Assembly (NCBI GenBank): GCA_015680905.1
Contig: CM027378.1
Span: 60,475,501-60,539,500, forward strand
DNA: 64,000 bases
Reading direction: 5' to 3'
From: Coptis chinensis
Lineage: Eukaryota; Streptophyta; Magnoliopsida; Ranunculales; Ranunculaceae
In this document: positions 1-11,573 of the stretch, one piece after another
Numbering within the stretch: position 1 is the first letter of the stretch
How the letters are laid out: each line of letters opens with the position of its first letter
Program-made: the position numbers and the translations under genes
Notes under the pieces: model-generated
What the model saw: the letters and a program-made list of their open reading frames with translations, nothing else
The model's database searches: none
What the model was told of the DNA's origin: nothing

Positions 1-586
1 TTGATTCTTAAGAGTTAAGTCTTCTATATACAAATGGAGGAGACAAGATCCACATTTTCGTGCATAGGCTGAGGAGCCATGTTTTGGGCAAGAAAATCGG
101 GCCCAAAGCCCAATTTCTTCAGTCCACAAACCCCTTTCCAGCCGGATTTGACTTCAGCAGAATTTTAATCCACTTTTGCTCCTCTGATTAGGTCAAGGCT
201 TGGATCATTGGAAAGATCTTTCCGAGACGGTCGTTTTGATATAAGGTAGGCCCAATTCTGAGGTCTGAGCCCAAAGATACGGTCTTCGGAAGTTCTGCTG
301 ACTTTTGTGTGCTATTTCTGCCCTCGTTGACTTTGACTTTTCAACATTGACCCGGCTTTTTAAAGGCTTTTTCTCCTTGAATCTTGACCTTTAATCACAG
401 AACTCCTTAGCAACCAACCCTTGCTCCTTTATCTCGCGAAAGTGACACATTTATGCACATAATTGACTCCAAAGCCTGAAATACATAAAAACACGTAATC
501 AGCATTAACTCTTATTTATTACTCGGATAATTGGTTTAAAAGTATTATTGTTAAGGGGTTAAAACTACAATTTTGGGCTCTTATTA
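1..586 (-). mobile_element. LTR fragment, gypsy family A (copy 1)
   Basis: This is the 5' part of a long terminal repeat read on the minus strand; it runs off the left edge of the window. Its 5' end near 586 matches the TGATAAGAGCCC start of the copies at 25792 (minus) and 61867 (plus), with one change in the first bases. Long collinear similarity to 14.6-15.0 kb and to the reverse complement of 61.9-62.4 kb, roughly three quarters identical by eye, shows one old family with well-diverged copies. No coding region lies in it. It could be the partner 3' LTR of the 5.1-25.8 kb element or a separate insertion. Confidence 0.75.
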
Positions 587-721
587 GGTTTCTTGTACCT
601 AATAAGCCTAACGTTTCTGTAATTGCTATTTGGCATGATCAACCTGGAGGATCGTGTTGCCCCGGACTTCGGATTTCCTTGTATCTTCTAGTGCCAAATC
701 GTGACATTGATGTGACATTAT

Positions 722-2224
722 CTAGTCACTGCGGACCTTACATACTCCCATTGGCGTTGGAAATTTCAATGCCTGGTGGAAGGTGGATACAATAGCCTGA
801 TTTGCGTGGATCCAATCCCTACCGAAAATTGCATTGTAACAAGAACCACAATCAACCAGAAGGAAATTTATCCTGACAGATTGATGCCCAATCGTGACAG
901 GGAGATGAACCTTTCCAATAGCATGGGCTAGTTCTTCGTTGAATCTAATGATTGGGTTATGGTCTTCTATGATCAGGTCCTCTAATAGTTTTATTTTGGA
1001 GTAAGCCCTAGTGAATAACACGCTAGCTGAGCTTCCTGTGTCGATAAGAACTTTTTGCACCCTAAAGATTCCTATCCATGCAGTAATGACAACATCGTCA
1101 TTGTGAGGGTAATAAACTCCCTTCTCGTCGTTCTCAGTGAACTTCAACTCGTGGCCTTCATAGGTCTCCGTATTGATACCTTGGTTAAAATTGAAACTGT
1201 TGACCTGGTAATGATCTTGTATATAACGAAGTTTCAAGTGAGTTTCTAGCTTTCGCTGACGGCAGGAGATGCTATCAATACGTGTGTGGCATACATCGAT
1301 AACGTTGTGTTCAGCCAAGTTGATATAGGCTAACCGAGTTTTGGTTTGAACAAACTTAGTAAGCTGTCCATCGTCAACGAGGCGCTGAACTTTTTTCTTT
1401 AAAGCTCTGCAGTGATTTGTTTCATACCCACTATCATTGTGATATCTACATTTTTTATTTTTGTCCTGCCTACCGGTAGGATCTTCTGGTAGCGGCCGAG
1501 CTGGCAATAACATTTTCTTAGTTTTGATTTTTTCATACAGGTCTGCAAGGCTAAGAGTCAAAGGGGTGAATACCTTTTCGTCTAGATTTGGGGCCGTATT
1601 ATTCTTAGTACTCCTCTTGTTACCTTGATTGATAAGCTTATCCTTTTTGGAATCCTTGGAAGCGGGATCTGCGCCATCTTTTCTCTGTCGAGATTTTTGA
1701 TCATCTTCTACTCGAACATACCCTTCAAATTGGGTGAATAGATCAGAGAGGGTGGTGGGTGGCTTTCGAGTAAGAGAGTTGTAAAGTCCATCTCTGTCGT
1801 TATGAAATGCTTGATAAAATGCCTGTATTGCAAAAGCATCACTGACATCCTGAACTTCGGTGTGAAGCTTCCTGAACCGTCGTACCGAACTCTTAATTGT
1901 TTCACCTTTCTCCATAGCGAGATTGAATAGTGTGCTTGGACTCTTCTTCGTTTTCATATTGTATTGAAAACGTTCAACAAATATATCACTGAGCTTGGTA
2001 AATGAATCAATCGAATGTGGCGTCAACTTGTTGAACCAGGACAGTGCATACCCTTTCAATGTTGCTGGAAAAATACGACACATTAATGACTCATGAAATT
2101 CCCATAAGGTCATAGCTGCTTGGTAGGTCATGACGTGCTCGTTTGGACAACCATCCACATCATCATAAGTCGGAAGAGGGGGGATGTTTGAATGCCACAG
2201 GATGAACACAGTCCCTGATGTCAT
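722..2224 (-). CDS. gypsy Gag-protease reading frame
   Basis: This is an open stretch of 500 residues. Residues about 45-175 fit the plant retrotransposon gag (capsid) domain, including ALSWFNKL and the helical stretch that follows. A Lys-rich linker comes next, then a Cys/His motif near residues 260-275 (CRYHNDSGYETNHC). An aspartic protease follows with the active-site motif LIDTGSSASVLF near residue 390 and FGRDW about 75 residues later. Gag would form the cytoplasmic particle and the protease would process the polyprotein. Upstream gag sequence continues to 3278. This is a retrotransposon fossil, not a host gene. Confidence 0.85.
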   Translation of the reverse strand: MTSGTVFILWHSNIPPLPTYDDVDGCPNEHVMTYQAAMTLWEFHESLMCRIFPATLKGYALSWFNKLTPHSIDSFTKLSDIFVERFQYNMKTKKSPSTLFNLAMEKGETIKSSVRRFRKLHTEVQDVSDAFAIQAFYQAFHNDRDGLYNSLTRKPPTTLSDLFTQFEGYVRVEDDQKSRQRKDGADPASKDSKKDKLINQGNKRSTKNNTAPNLDEKVFTPLTLSLADLYEKIKTKKMLLPARPLPEDPTGRQDKNKKCRYHNDSGYETNHCRALKKKVQRLVDDGQLTKFVQTKTRLAYINLAEHNVIDVCHTRIDSISCRQRKLETHLKLRYIQDHYQVNSFNFNQGINTETYEGHELKFTENDEKGVYYPHNDDVVITAWIGIFRVQKVLIDTGSSASVLFTRAYSKIKLLEDLIIEDHNPIIRFNEELAHAIGKVHLPVTIGHQSVRINFLLVDCGSCYNAIFGRDWIHANQAIVSTFHQALKFPTPMGVCKVRSD

Positions 2225-2375
2225 TTACAAAGGGTGAAAATTCTGGACCTCACATTGCCCTGTTCAAGAGGGGGTCGTCTCGAATGGTTTGCCTGGTCAC
2301 GGCTTGGTTAATCAATTCCTTAACCCTTTGATCATTCATATTCTCATAGCTATCTTCATCTTGATTCTCTTCTCT

Positions 2376-3278
2376 CTAGATCTGTTCATCACGGGCTAAG
2401 ATTCGATTGGGATTCGGTTGTTGCCGACATTCAATTCTACCCCGCCTTCTCCCTGCCACTCTGTTAGCAGGTAGTGGACTCTCATTCCGATTTGTGCGTT
2501 GGGATTCATATCTTGATCCGGACACTTCCACGGATGCTGGTGTTTCCAAACTGGAACTCAATGCAGTTGCTGGCATTCCAGATTGTTGTGACTGGTGTGT
2601 TTGAGGATTTGTGCCCAAACGATCCCAGACATTGTTTGACTGTGAATGAGTAGGGACAGGCACGATAAGGTGGATAGTCTAGCTTTGGCTTGGATCTCTA
2701 ACTCGACTATTATTGTGAATAAGGTTTTGGCCATTGTTAGGATCTTTGCGCTGTCCCTGTTCGGCTCGTTGCCTTTGCCTACGTTTAGACAAAGGGGACT
2801 CGACCGATTGGTGCTCCTCAGGGTCTCTGGGCCGTTTGCCTAGTTGATTTCTCTAATTCTCATTTTCCACAACTATTCTTGTCAAAATAGAGATAAGAGC
2901 TGGATCCGATTGGTATTGCAGGCTCCAGATGGAGGCGCGTGGGTTAGCATGTCGGCCTCCCCGGCCCCTTCCAGGATGTCGTGCAGTAGCATTATGGGTG
3001 GGTTCAGCAAAACCATCCCTGACGTGTATTCTGGCAGCTCTTGTGCTCCGCATAGCGTTGCGGCAAGGGACACATGGATTAGATCCCCGAGTCCCTAGTG
3101 GCTCCAGAGTGTGTGGGACTGCTTCAGACAATCTGTTTCCTCCATTCTGAGAGAAAGATCTACGACGGCTCGACTGCCCTACCTCTGTAGTGGTGCCTGG
3201 AACAGTCTCCATGTTCTGCCGTGTCGCTACATGCCGATTGGGAGCTTCTGAATTACTCATCGCAATTTGTTCAGCCAT
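2376..3278 (-). CDS. gypsy Gag N-terminal region (fossil)
   Basis: Minus-strand readings of 141 residues (2853-3278) and 95 residues (2376-2663) lie just downstream of the PBS and upstream of the gag core. The first begins MAEQIAMSN and is rich in Ser, Arg, Asn and Gln. That composition and the position suit the disordered N-terminal arm of plant gypsy Gag. No catalytic motif is present. Identity rests on position and composition, so it is less certain than the gag core. Confidence 0.5.
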
Positions 3279-3350
3279 GGTAACAAGGACATATGGAAAA
3301 TAAGGCCAAGAATATCAAGCTCCAAAGGAAGACCACGTGGTCGTGGGTTC

Positions 3351-3370
3351 GGTCCCCACAGACGGTGCCA
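3351..3370 (-). promoter_or_regulatory. Primer-binding site of gypsy element 1
   Basis: On the minus strand this reads TGGCACCGTCTGTGGGGACC, a common plant gypsy PBS type where a tRNA 3' end would prime minus-strand DNA synthesis. It lies directly inside the LTR edge and upstream of gag. The same PBS type appears at 57.37 kb and 59.4 kb. Confidence 0.8.
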
Positions 3371-3371
3371 A

Positions 3372-3947
3372 AGAATATCGGGGAAAAAAGTTAACTTGAC
3401 ACTCCCGATGTAATGGTGCTTCCGAAAGCTCGAAAGAGATAAGATTAGGTATTTTGGAAGAAGAGATACTGCACCACCATTCTGGTTGCCTACGTACCCA
3501 GTGATGAATCCGGGATCAAGTCTCTTAAAACCTAGTTCTGGAGGCTGCAGAAGCCTCCGTATATATAGCAATCTCCTGCCTTCGTGGCCAAGAAAGTGAT
3601 TCTCAGAGATTACCTTCCTTGATAAATCCTAGTATAATCTTATTTAAAATAGGATCATTCCTCAATATTTCATTCTATCCTTATGCAAGATCTTATCGGA
3701 TTGCACTAGGATTCCTCACCTTTGTGGATCGGGTTACTAGATCAGAATCATCCGGACGGATTGGATCCATGAACTTGGGCCACCCGGATGGGCCCTGGAC
3801 CTGTTGTGAACTCTGACAGATTAAAGGACCGGATGATCCAAAAGTGTTTATTTGACAGCCACCCGACTAATCTACCGCTGGTCCCACTCTCGGTCCATGG
3901 TCCGAGTACGTTCTAGACCAAAAATATGATGTAGGGTACACACAACA
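3372..3947 (-). mobile_element. 5' LTR of gypsy element 1
   Basis: The inner edge is fixed by the PBS. The outer edge, where the plus strand reads ...CACAACA, is a guess from the TG...CA rule. On the minus strand a TATA-like CTATATATAC lies at about 3558-3568, roughly 190 bases from the inner edge. This is where an LTR promoter would sit and supports the reading as U3-R-U5. The U5-like part contains GGGTACGTAGGCA, a phrase common in plant gypsy LTRs. No partner LTR is in the window. Confidence 0.6.
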
Positions 3948-5439
3948 GGTCCGTTTCTGAATCTTTGGAATAACATCCTTAAGTAGGTCCTCACATATAT
4001 GTCAAGACAAAAACACTCTGATTTTCCCACTTAAGTTTCGCTCACTCCAGTGTGTAGTGGGCACATTTTACCTTACAATCTCAATGACGTACAAGGAAGC
4101 CGAATTCGATTAAACACATCTGCCACTTACTATCACAGTAACTTATTCATAATTGAGTTAGAGGTCTTTATTAGGTGTTGCAGGGATTAGGTGATGGTTT
4201 AAGAAAGAAGGAAATAGATATTAAAAAGGACAAGTCTGAGATAATAGAGTCTTCAAAATATGTAACTAGAGAAAACCTTGTTTTACTTTGCTTCTACACT
4301 TTGTTTCTATCCTTGGCAATTTTTTTTCTTTTTCTTTTGGCTTTTAACTCCTTTGATTCTTTTTTGGAGTTCTAACTTTTTATTTTATTTATTTATTTAT
4401 TTATTCTTTGGATGGAAACTTTATTTTCTTTTCTTATTTGAAGCAATTAACAAATTCTTGGTTTTCCATAGGTCTTTCTTTTTTCTTTTCTTCATTTCAT
4501 CTCTATTCTCAGACTCATTCAAAAATGGGTAGGCTGATTTATTTATTTTTTTTTTTTATAAAAGGGTAAAAGATTTGTGGTTTATGAAAAGACTAAAGAA
4601 AGGCTCAGAGGGGCGACTAGCGGAAAATAATTTCATATAGGTTTGAATTTCTTACTTTATCGATCCAAAAAGGGTCTAAATTCTCGCTTAGGATACGATA
4701 TAGTGATCAAGCAAGTGGACGTGTGATTTCTCTATTCGGAATTTACTTCTCCCTTGTGTCATTACTCAAATATTTCACTTATAAGATTTTTAAGCTATAT
4801 TCTCACAGGATTTGTAGAATAAGTACTCTAGCCTAGATTTCAGAAACTTACTGCCAATACAAACATAGATGCTCACTATTATATATTTATAGAAAGATTC
4901 AATGATTATTACCTACATATTAACCTAAGTTTCTAAAACCTATTCTAATTTAAGAGTTAAAGTGAAACATCTAGACTACTATCATCACAAAAAAAGAAAC
5001 AATACCAATATTCCTAAGTGCATCGTATAATTATTTTTTATTTATATTTATATTTTTTACTAAAAAGTAAAGTGCATATTATACATATATATCCTACTCG
5101 GTGCCTAATTTTTGCAAATGTTTCTATCCCACCCCCAAACAATCGAATGCTTTGTCCTCAAAGTGTAAAAAGATAAGGAAAGAATTTATCATAGAAACGT
5201 TGTAAAATTTGGCAGTACCTGTAATAGAAAGATAATATGATAACATGAAGCATAATTAAACTGTTACGTACTAACTAACACAAATTCTACTGGAGTAAAC
5301 ATGACAGACAAAGAGTGGTAAAAAGATTTGAAATGAAATACCAAAATACGCCACCCCCAAACAAAATTTGAAAACTCTTTATTAGTTTGAAAAATTTTGT
5401 GGCTTATACACTATTAAGGTGGTATTTTACAAAAATTTA

Positions 5440-5448
<9 letters not shown>
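3948..5448. other. No gene seen; AT-rich, partly low-complexity
   Basis: No convincing coding region is visible. 4310-4560 is very T-rich and contains a TTTA microsatellite near 4382-4404. From about 5130 the text 'cacccccaaac ... tgtcctcaaagt' resembles the untranslated region found in plant gypsy elements, so the right part probably belongs to the family-A element that continues to 25.8 kb. The left part is unassigned. Confidence 0.5.

Positions 5449-5518
<70 letters not shown>
5449..5518. repeat. (TA)n microsatellite
   Basis: About 35 uninterrupted TA dinucleotides follow a short A run. The length is probably polymorphic. Confidence 0.95.
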
Positions 5519-5520
<2 letters not shown>

Positions 5521-5522
5521 TC

Positions 5523-5620
5523 TTTTAAAGTCAGATTCCCCTAGACTTAATGTGGGGTCATTTTAAGTCAGATTCCCTAGACTTAATGTGGGGTCGTTTT
5601 AAGCCAGATTCCCCTAGACT
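5523..5620 (-). repeat. Three tandem copies of a ~37-bp retroelement motif
   Basis: The phrase around GTCAGATTCCCCTAGACTTA occurs three times with a period of about 37 bases. A single diverged relative (GTCGGATCCCCAAGGCGTAA) lies at about 52012-52035 in the family-B gypsy element. The motif is therefore a shared piece of a gypsy untranslated region that was locally triplicated here. Confidence 0.7.
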
Positions 5621-5639
5621 GTGCACACCCCCAAACAAA

Positions 5640-6427
5640 CAAAAAACTGGGGTGGCACAAAAATGGATGATGCATGGTCAACTATAAACTAATAGCCGAA
5701 AGAATTGGGGGTCTAGCCATAAAAACATGATACTAAAAATACTCCCAAACAGAATGAAGTTGTATAATTGGAAGCAATCATGTAGAAGGATGAATGAAAA
5801 CTTATGCAACCTATCAAAGAATATATGCAAACCATCATGTTGTAGCTGTTTTAAAGAGTTAGAATGAACCAAAAGATGAATTAGTGATACTTTAGGTGAG
5901 AAAGGAATGAAATATGGATCCTGATGTCTTTCATGAGGCTCAGATGAGAAAAAATAAGACAAACTATGTTTCTCACTAGACTCGGTCAAAGCTTGACTCT
6001 CAACTATAGGAATGGTGTACTAATGGGACTGTGTGCTAGACAAACACTCTTCACCTTCAAGGTTGAAAAAATTATAGAAGGTCTCTGAGGCAATTGGCTC
6101 AAGTGCAAATTCGAGGTTCCTCTAAAATGGTGGGTGAATGGATGGCTTAGTTGTGGTAGATGGTTGGATTTAGGAGGTGGTAACTCAGGTGGATGGTGGT
6201 CGGTTGGTGGTTCATCAGTTGGTGGGATCCTCAGCTGCCAAACTAAATTGAGATTCACATTACGCTAAAGAAGTTACTTCGTTTAATTCATGCATATTAC
6301 CTTGTTCATGCCTTAGATTAGAATTGTTGATATCTATTTCCTCACTCTCGTCCTCTAAAACAATATAAGGTTCCAAAACAAGTCCTAAACAGTCGTCTTC
6401 AAGAATTTCTTCATCTAGGCTTTATAT
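5640..6427 (-). other. Gag-flanking/untranslated part of family-A gypsy element
   Basis: Minus-strand readings here are Pro-rich (for example PPTDEPPTDHHPPELPPP near 6.2 kb) or acidic (near 6.3-6.4 kb). They resemble the low-complexity parts that follow the gag core in plant gypsy elements. The region lies immediately left of the CACTA-2 insertion. The other side of that insertion also carries gag-like sequence, so both appear to be parts of one element. No enzyme motif is visible. Confidence 0.4.
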
Positions 6428-6699
6428 CACTGTTATAAACAGTGACAAAAAGTCTCTTGTCACTGTTTTTTTTTTTTCTAAAACCGTGACGGAATGGGGT
6501 CATTTTTTTTTCAAACCCCTCACAAATAATTCCTCTAGAGAAGCCTATATCCACCACATAAAACCGTAACAAACACTTAAAAGTAGTCACAAAAAAGCAT
6601 ATCATTTGTGACGGTTATAACAAAATAGTAATGTAATCATCTTGTAACCGTCACAAAAAGGACAACTATTCATGACGGTTTGGTTAAAACCATGATAAA

Positions 6700-9000
6700 T
6701 GTATATATTGTTTTAAAAAAAATATCGAATACACGTGAAAAAAATACCTCACATGGGATTGGACATGTAATAAGCCACTCTGAATATTATCCATTAAATT
6801 TCAAGTAACATTTATAAAATGCTAATTTCATTGAATTATCGGCCAATTCCCTTGGATAACCAATATATATTTGTATATTCCAAAACATAATGAAGTAAAT
6901 AATACATTCCCAATGCAATACATATAAATTAAATCAGCCAAATCCAATTGAAAAAAAGAACCTTATCTTGCCCAAGTCGATCACCCACGTGTATGTCTTA
7001 AGCTTTGTGGTTGTTCTGCATCTGGTTTTCATCTTGAGAATAGTTCATAATACATTCTTGGATGAACTGAACAAAGTCTATTCGAACGTCACTCCAGTAT
7101 CTCCTTGTAGGTGTAAGCCGTTTTACGACCAAGATTCTTTATCTAATATATATATAATAAACCAATCGTATAAAATAATTGGAAAAGTTACATGGTGCGT
7201 CCTTACAAAAGATACATTGACATATTAGAATCTCCAAGTATCCAATGTGGTATTAAGTTATGCTGGAAGCAAAGCTAATTTCTCAATAAATATATATATA
7301 AAAGACACCAGCCCAATCTATGGATTCTTTGGAAGCAGGGTTTACAAGGTCCTACAGATTAATATGCCAAATCAACACCTAATAGTGGATGGTACATGTA
7401 ATGCCGCAAAATCAAATAAAGATTTTGACGTGTTAATAAGACTACGTTCAAAATTAATAAATTAGGATCAACGATAAATCATCATATTTTTTTTTCTACA
7501 AAAAATCCGACAGAGTTTCCTTTGTATTTTCAACATTTCATATACTGAAAACCTGTCATAACCTGGAAATCAAAATAACATAATATTCATATATCAACCC
7601 TTCCAAGTTATATATATAACTTTACCTAGTTTGAAAACCAAAACATATCCACTGCTAACCGATTTCTTACCTAAATCGGCGTTTCACACTTGCACACCAC
7701 TCCATATATGACATCATATATAAATTTTAGAGCAATTATATATATTATTTGGTATTGGATATCATATATAAATTAAAGTCATGCAATATAAGCTGCAATT
7801 ATTTATGTACAAAGAAAAGGAATCAAAATAATATACGAAATAGGAAGCCACTACCTGTAACAGATATTAAGGTCACTTAACAACCCATATGATTCCAAGA
7901 CGCTTCTTCTAAGGTTTCACCTTGATTCTTTATTATACTCTGAATATAGGGGGAACTTGTTCGTCCCTTTTGTTTACATTCCGACGATCTATATTAGACA
8001 CGTAATCCATTTGATTGATAAAAATTATAAATAATACATCAAGTAAAAATGTTAACAAACACCAGAATTACGTACCTTCCTCTGCAAGTGAACCTTACTG
8101 TTTACTTAGAATATCCTCAGTATCCGTTCCCAAATTCTGAGAAAACTCCTAGTGCATCCTTTTTATAAAACTAACTTGCGGGCTCTACTTAGTTCTTGTA
8201 CTTCAAGGCTTAATTATGTTCGTCAGTGAATCTAGTTCCTCCTCTTTGTAGCTAGATGTGTGCTTTCCTCCATTTTCATCATATGTCCTTCTCTGGAAAT
8301 TAACCCACCCATTCCTTTTTTCTACTCTTTAACTATGTTGCATGATATCGTTCAGTTTCCCTCCAATAGCTTGCTTTAAATTCCAAGATGAAAATACCAT
8401 CTTTTGAATATGGACATATCCATCCTAAGGCTCCTGGACGTACCCCTTTCTTTTCCTCCTGTTTGCTAAAACTTAATTTACATGATAAGCTTCTCCGGTA
8501 CATCCCCTTTATATCTTGTATGCATATATGGTGGAGATTGAATCGCCTGACTTGGTGTCGTTCTTTTCCTCAAGCTTTGCTTCTTTTAATCTTTATTAGT
8601 TACATGGCAAGGTGGGGAGGTATTCCTTTCTTGTTGATTGAATCAACCATCATAAGGCGTTAATAATAACAATACCAATATTCTCAATGTTAATAAAAAT
8701 AGAACTCGTTCACCACCAATTAAATACCACTTGCATTATTTCCAAAGAGCTATAGCAGTTGACCAGCCATAAATAAAAAGAATACATTTTAATCAATTTG
8801 ACGTACTAAGAATAAAATGCCGCAAACAATAAAATTTATATCTAGTGGACATAGCTAATAGTATCATTCACATGGCAAACCAGTTAAATGGAAACACAAA
8901 ACACTTACCTGGTGTTGAGGAATGCTTGGTAATATCCTTAATTAGCTTTCTTCCAAAATTCCCCGCAGCTGGATAGCATAGAGTTTTGGGCAAAAACAGA
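6700..9000. other. Interior of CACTA-2, no recognised gene
   Basis: The region is AT-rich with short open stretches only (86 and 72 residues at 6968-7465, 91 residues at 8388-8663). None shows a motif I recognise, and neighbouring frames do not extend them. No transposase signature was seen. It may hold introns or UTRs of captured genes. Confidence 0.4.
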
Positions 9001-9044
9001 AAAAAAGAAAACTCGTTCCTTTTCAACCATCTTCGATTCAAGCG

Positions 9045-9320
9045 ATGGCATCTTCTTCAATTTCTTATTCTCACAAATCCCCAACTTGCTGTGTTCTCAC
9101 TAGGAGTGATTTCCATTGTTCAAAGGCATAATAGATGTCAACAATTCAAGATAACAAGCATTGGTATTCAAGTGATCCAGCACAAGAAACGGAATTTATT
9201 CCAGCAAATAGTTATAGGTTTTGATATATTGTAACTATCCTTGAATGCTTATGTTGTAATTGATTTCAGGCAAGGTGATGAGGCGTCCCTTTAAAGAGTT
9301 TTAAGAGATGGTCCTACTTC
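9045..9320 (+). pseudogene. Possible captured plant gene 5' fragment
   Basis: An ATG at 9045 opens a 28-residue reading starting MASSSISYSHKSP, Ser-rich and basic without acidic residues at first, like the start of a plastid transit peptide. It is closed by tandem stops. An intron-like stretch ending in ATTTCAG then GCAAGG follows near 9270. The context (interior of a CACTA element known to hold other exons) makes a captured 5' exon plausible. The family was not identified and the reading may be chance. Confidence 0.2.
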
Positions 9321-11573
9321 AATAAAAAGGATTGAGTAACAACTAACCCCACTCCCATATTGAAATTTGAATGAAAGAAGATTTACAGGAAACCCTTTTA
9401 GATAGTCTCATCCTCAAGACTCCTCGAGTCAAGTTTTTGATTAAGTTGAGAGAGAGAGAGTGGCAAATTTCGAGGGGATGAAAAACCGAGAGATATTACT
9501 TCCCTCCGAGAACGAGAGGAGCGACCACCACTTCTTCTTTTCTTTTCCCTCTCTCCCTTTTCTTTCTTTTTTTCTTCCCTTCGTGTCTTACACTTAGGAC
9601 CAAAAGCCCATGCAAAGCCCACCTCATGCTTAAACTTTGATAAATTGATTCAAAAGCAACATAATAAATTACAGCTATATAAATAAAATATTTTCTTGCA
9701 CAAAATAATATTCAATACATGTACAAAATTACCGAAAAGTCTTTGAGAAAGTTCCGTATTATTACAGTACAGGAGGCCATTATTAACATAGTGTCAACAC
9801 CTAAATTATTCACAAACTCACGTAATGTCATAATAGGTTGTCAAACGACAGTCTTAGAATAATACCCATGTGCCACAAGCCCAAGGCTACAATTTGTATT
9901 GTAGTTTCAAACTGCTATCATATCTATTTCCAAGGGGGGTCCAAGGCGAAACTATATAACCTAGTACCTTGCCCCACTCTGATCTGTTGTGTTAGAAGGC
10001 CTTAGGTCAAAGAGTAATCGTAAACATTTATTGAGAAACATGACACAACATTAAGATGTAAAGGAAATATGGGAAGACGAAATGCATAAGAAATAAACGT
10101 ACACAAGATTGTCTACACAATGACATTCACTTTATTGAAGTAGTACCTTAACACAATTTGTCATAAACCTCCATTACTTAAGAGAAAAATAGGCAGAAAC
10201 TGCTTGCATGTCACCAATCTTGTCCAATTTCTTCAGCTAAACTCTGTTGAGCAAACAAAACATTCATGGAGTAAGGATTTAGGTTTTCATACCGAACGAC
10301 ACAATGACATGCAAACTGAATTTTGAAATAAAGTAATTAGTTCATGTATAAACTCAAGAATATGGGACACCCAAGTGGAGGATAGTCAGTTAGTCACTCG
10401 TAATGACTAAAATCTGTGCACAACAAAGACATAGAAAGGGAAAGGAAAATAATTCAAGGCTTCTGATTGTATCTTTACCCTGGAGATGTTTGGGGAACTC
10501 GAAAAACATCGGAAGTTCAACAGTGTCCATATGGCTAGAATTGATCCAGACTGCCACTCAAGCTAACTTGTGTGTATCCTCACCAGCATCTCCAATGTTA
10601 TCACCTAAGAGCAAAAATCACATAATAATAATTGCTTTTTTATAATACAACGCCTTAATCTTTTATGGACAGAAGACTACATATACCAAACAAAAAGGGA
10701 GTGGAGAAGAGATTACATCAACTTTCAGTGTCAATATACAGCCAACACCCATAAGTCTAAAAGTTGGAAACAATTAGGGGATAAATAAATTGTCCAAATT
10801 TACATAAGAAATTGAAACTGATTGAACCTCCGTAACATAATCTGTTGAAGTGAAAACCAGTGGGATTTGCTCCAAATGTCACTGTTCCAACCATGCAAAT
10901 TTAGCCAATAAACAAACGAAGCTAGTGTTCATAACCTGCAGAGGATGCAAACATTAAAAGCAAACAATAACCAGTAAAAAGACAGCCCCATATACAAGTT
11001 TCTAGGTTTGTCATTAATGTATCAAAATTATTCTAAATAAAGAGATTGAAAATACCTTGATGAATGGGATAATAAAGGATTTCAAATTGAGGATTTTATT
11101 GAAACCCCGTTGAACAAATTGGTGCTCCAAGCGCAAAGATTTAGGTTGAATAGCTGGAACTTAATAGAAGTGAAAAGAAAAAAAAATGGAAAAAAAAATT
11201 TGGATTGAAATACGAAGAGACAGATGAGAGAAAGCAGAACGGAGCGAGAGCTTACCTTGTCTCCACCCTTTCAGCTATATAAAAGAATCGCCTTTTACTT
11301 GAAAAACAACCCTAAATCAATGAACGCCATTTTAAATAACTGCCTTGCGGTTAAATCTAAGAACAATATGGAAGGGAGAGGGTATGTACCTTTGGTCTTC
11401 AAAATTATTTCCTATGAAAACAATTTATCAAAATTTGATTTGTACCAGTAGTACAATGTTTAAATGTATTAAAATCACTATATTAATTCATGGGGAAAAC
11501 CTTAGGCATAGTTATGATTTCATTCCTCATAATTATTAAAACTCATTATTGAAGTGAAGTTTTGATTTTATAC
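9321..11573. other. Interior of CACTA-2, no recognised gene
   Basis: There is a purine/pyrimidine-biased block at 9450-9590 (GA-rich and CT-rich runs) whose 74-residue minus-strand reading is low-complexity Arg/Lys/Glu/Ser. The rest is AT-rich with short open stretches and scattered splice-like signals. I could not match any of it to later exons of the TBL2-like gene. Confidence 0.4.

Larger units (their letters stand above)
587..3947 (-). mobile_element. Ty3/gypsy element 1, 5' portion (LTR, PBS, gag, protease)
   Basis: On the minus strand the order is LTR (about 3947-3372), PBS (3370-3351), gag (from 3278) and protease (to about 722), the normal 5' order of a Ty3/gypsy element. The pol part and the 3' LTR are not seen. 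The internal region stops near 587, where the family-A LTR begins, which suggests the element was cut by that insertion or by a rearrangement. It is a fossil with a few breaks. Confidence 0.75.

Noticed and set aside
1-586. Family-A LTR at 1-586 as certain partner of the LTR at 13813-25792
   Set aside because: Orientation fits, but the two look only about three-quarters identical, no polypurine tract precedes 586, and a different gypsy element lies directly inside. Two independent old insertions are as likely.
722-3278. Plus-strand open stretches over the gypsy gag (64-84 residues)
   Set aside because: They lie opposite the gag-protease reading, show no motif and are frame shadows.
6968-7465. 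Two adjacent plus-strand readings (86 and 72 residues) as a CACTA transposase remnant
   Set aside because: No transposase motif is visible, the readings are AT-driven with simple repeats, and they do not extend in neighbouring frames.
9398-9622. 74-residue Arg/Lys/Glu/Ser-rich minus-strand reading
   Set aside because: It comes from a purine/pyrimidine-biased block. Composition alone explains the open frame.
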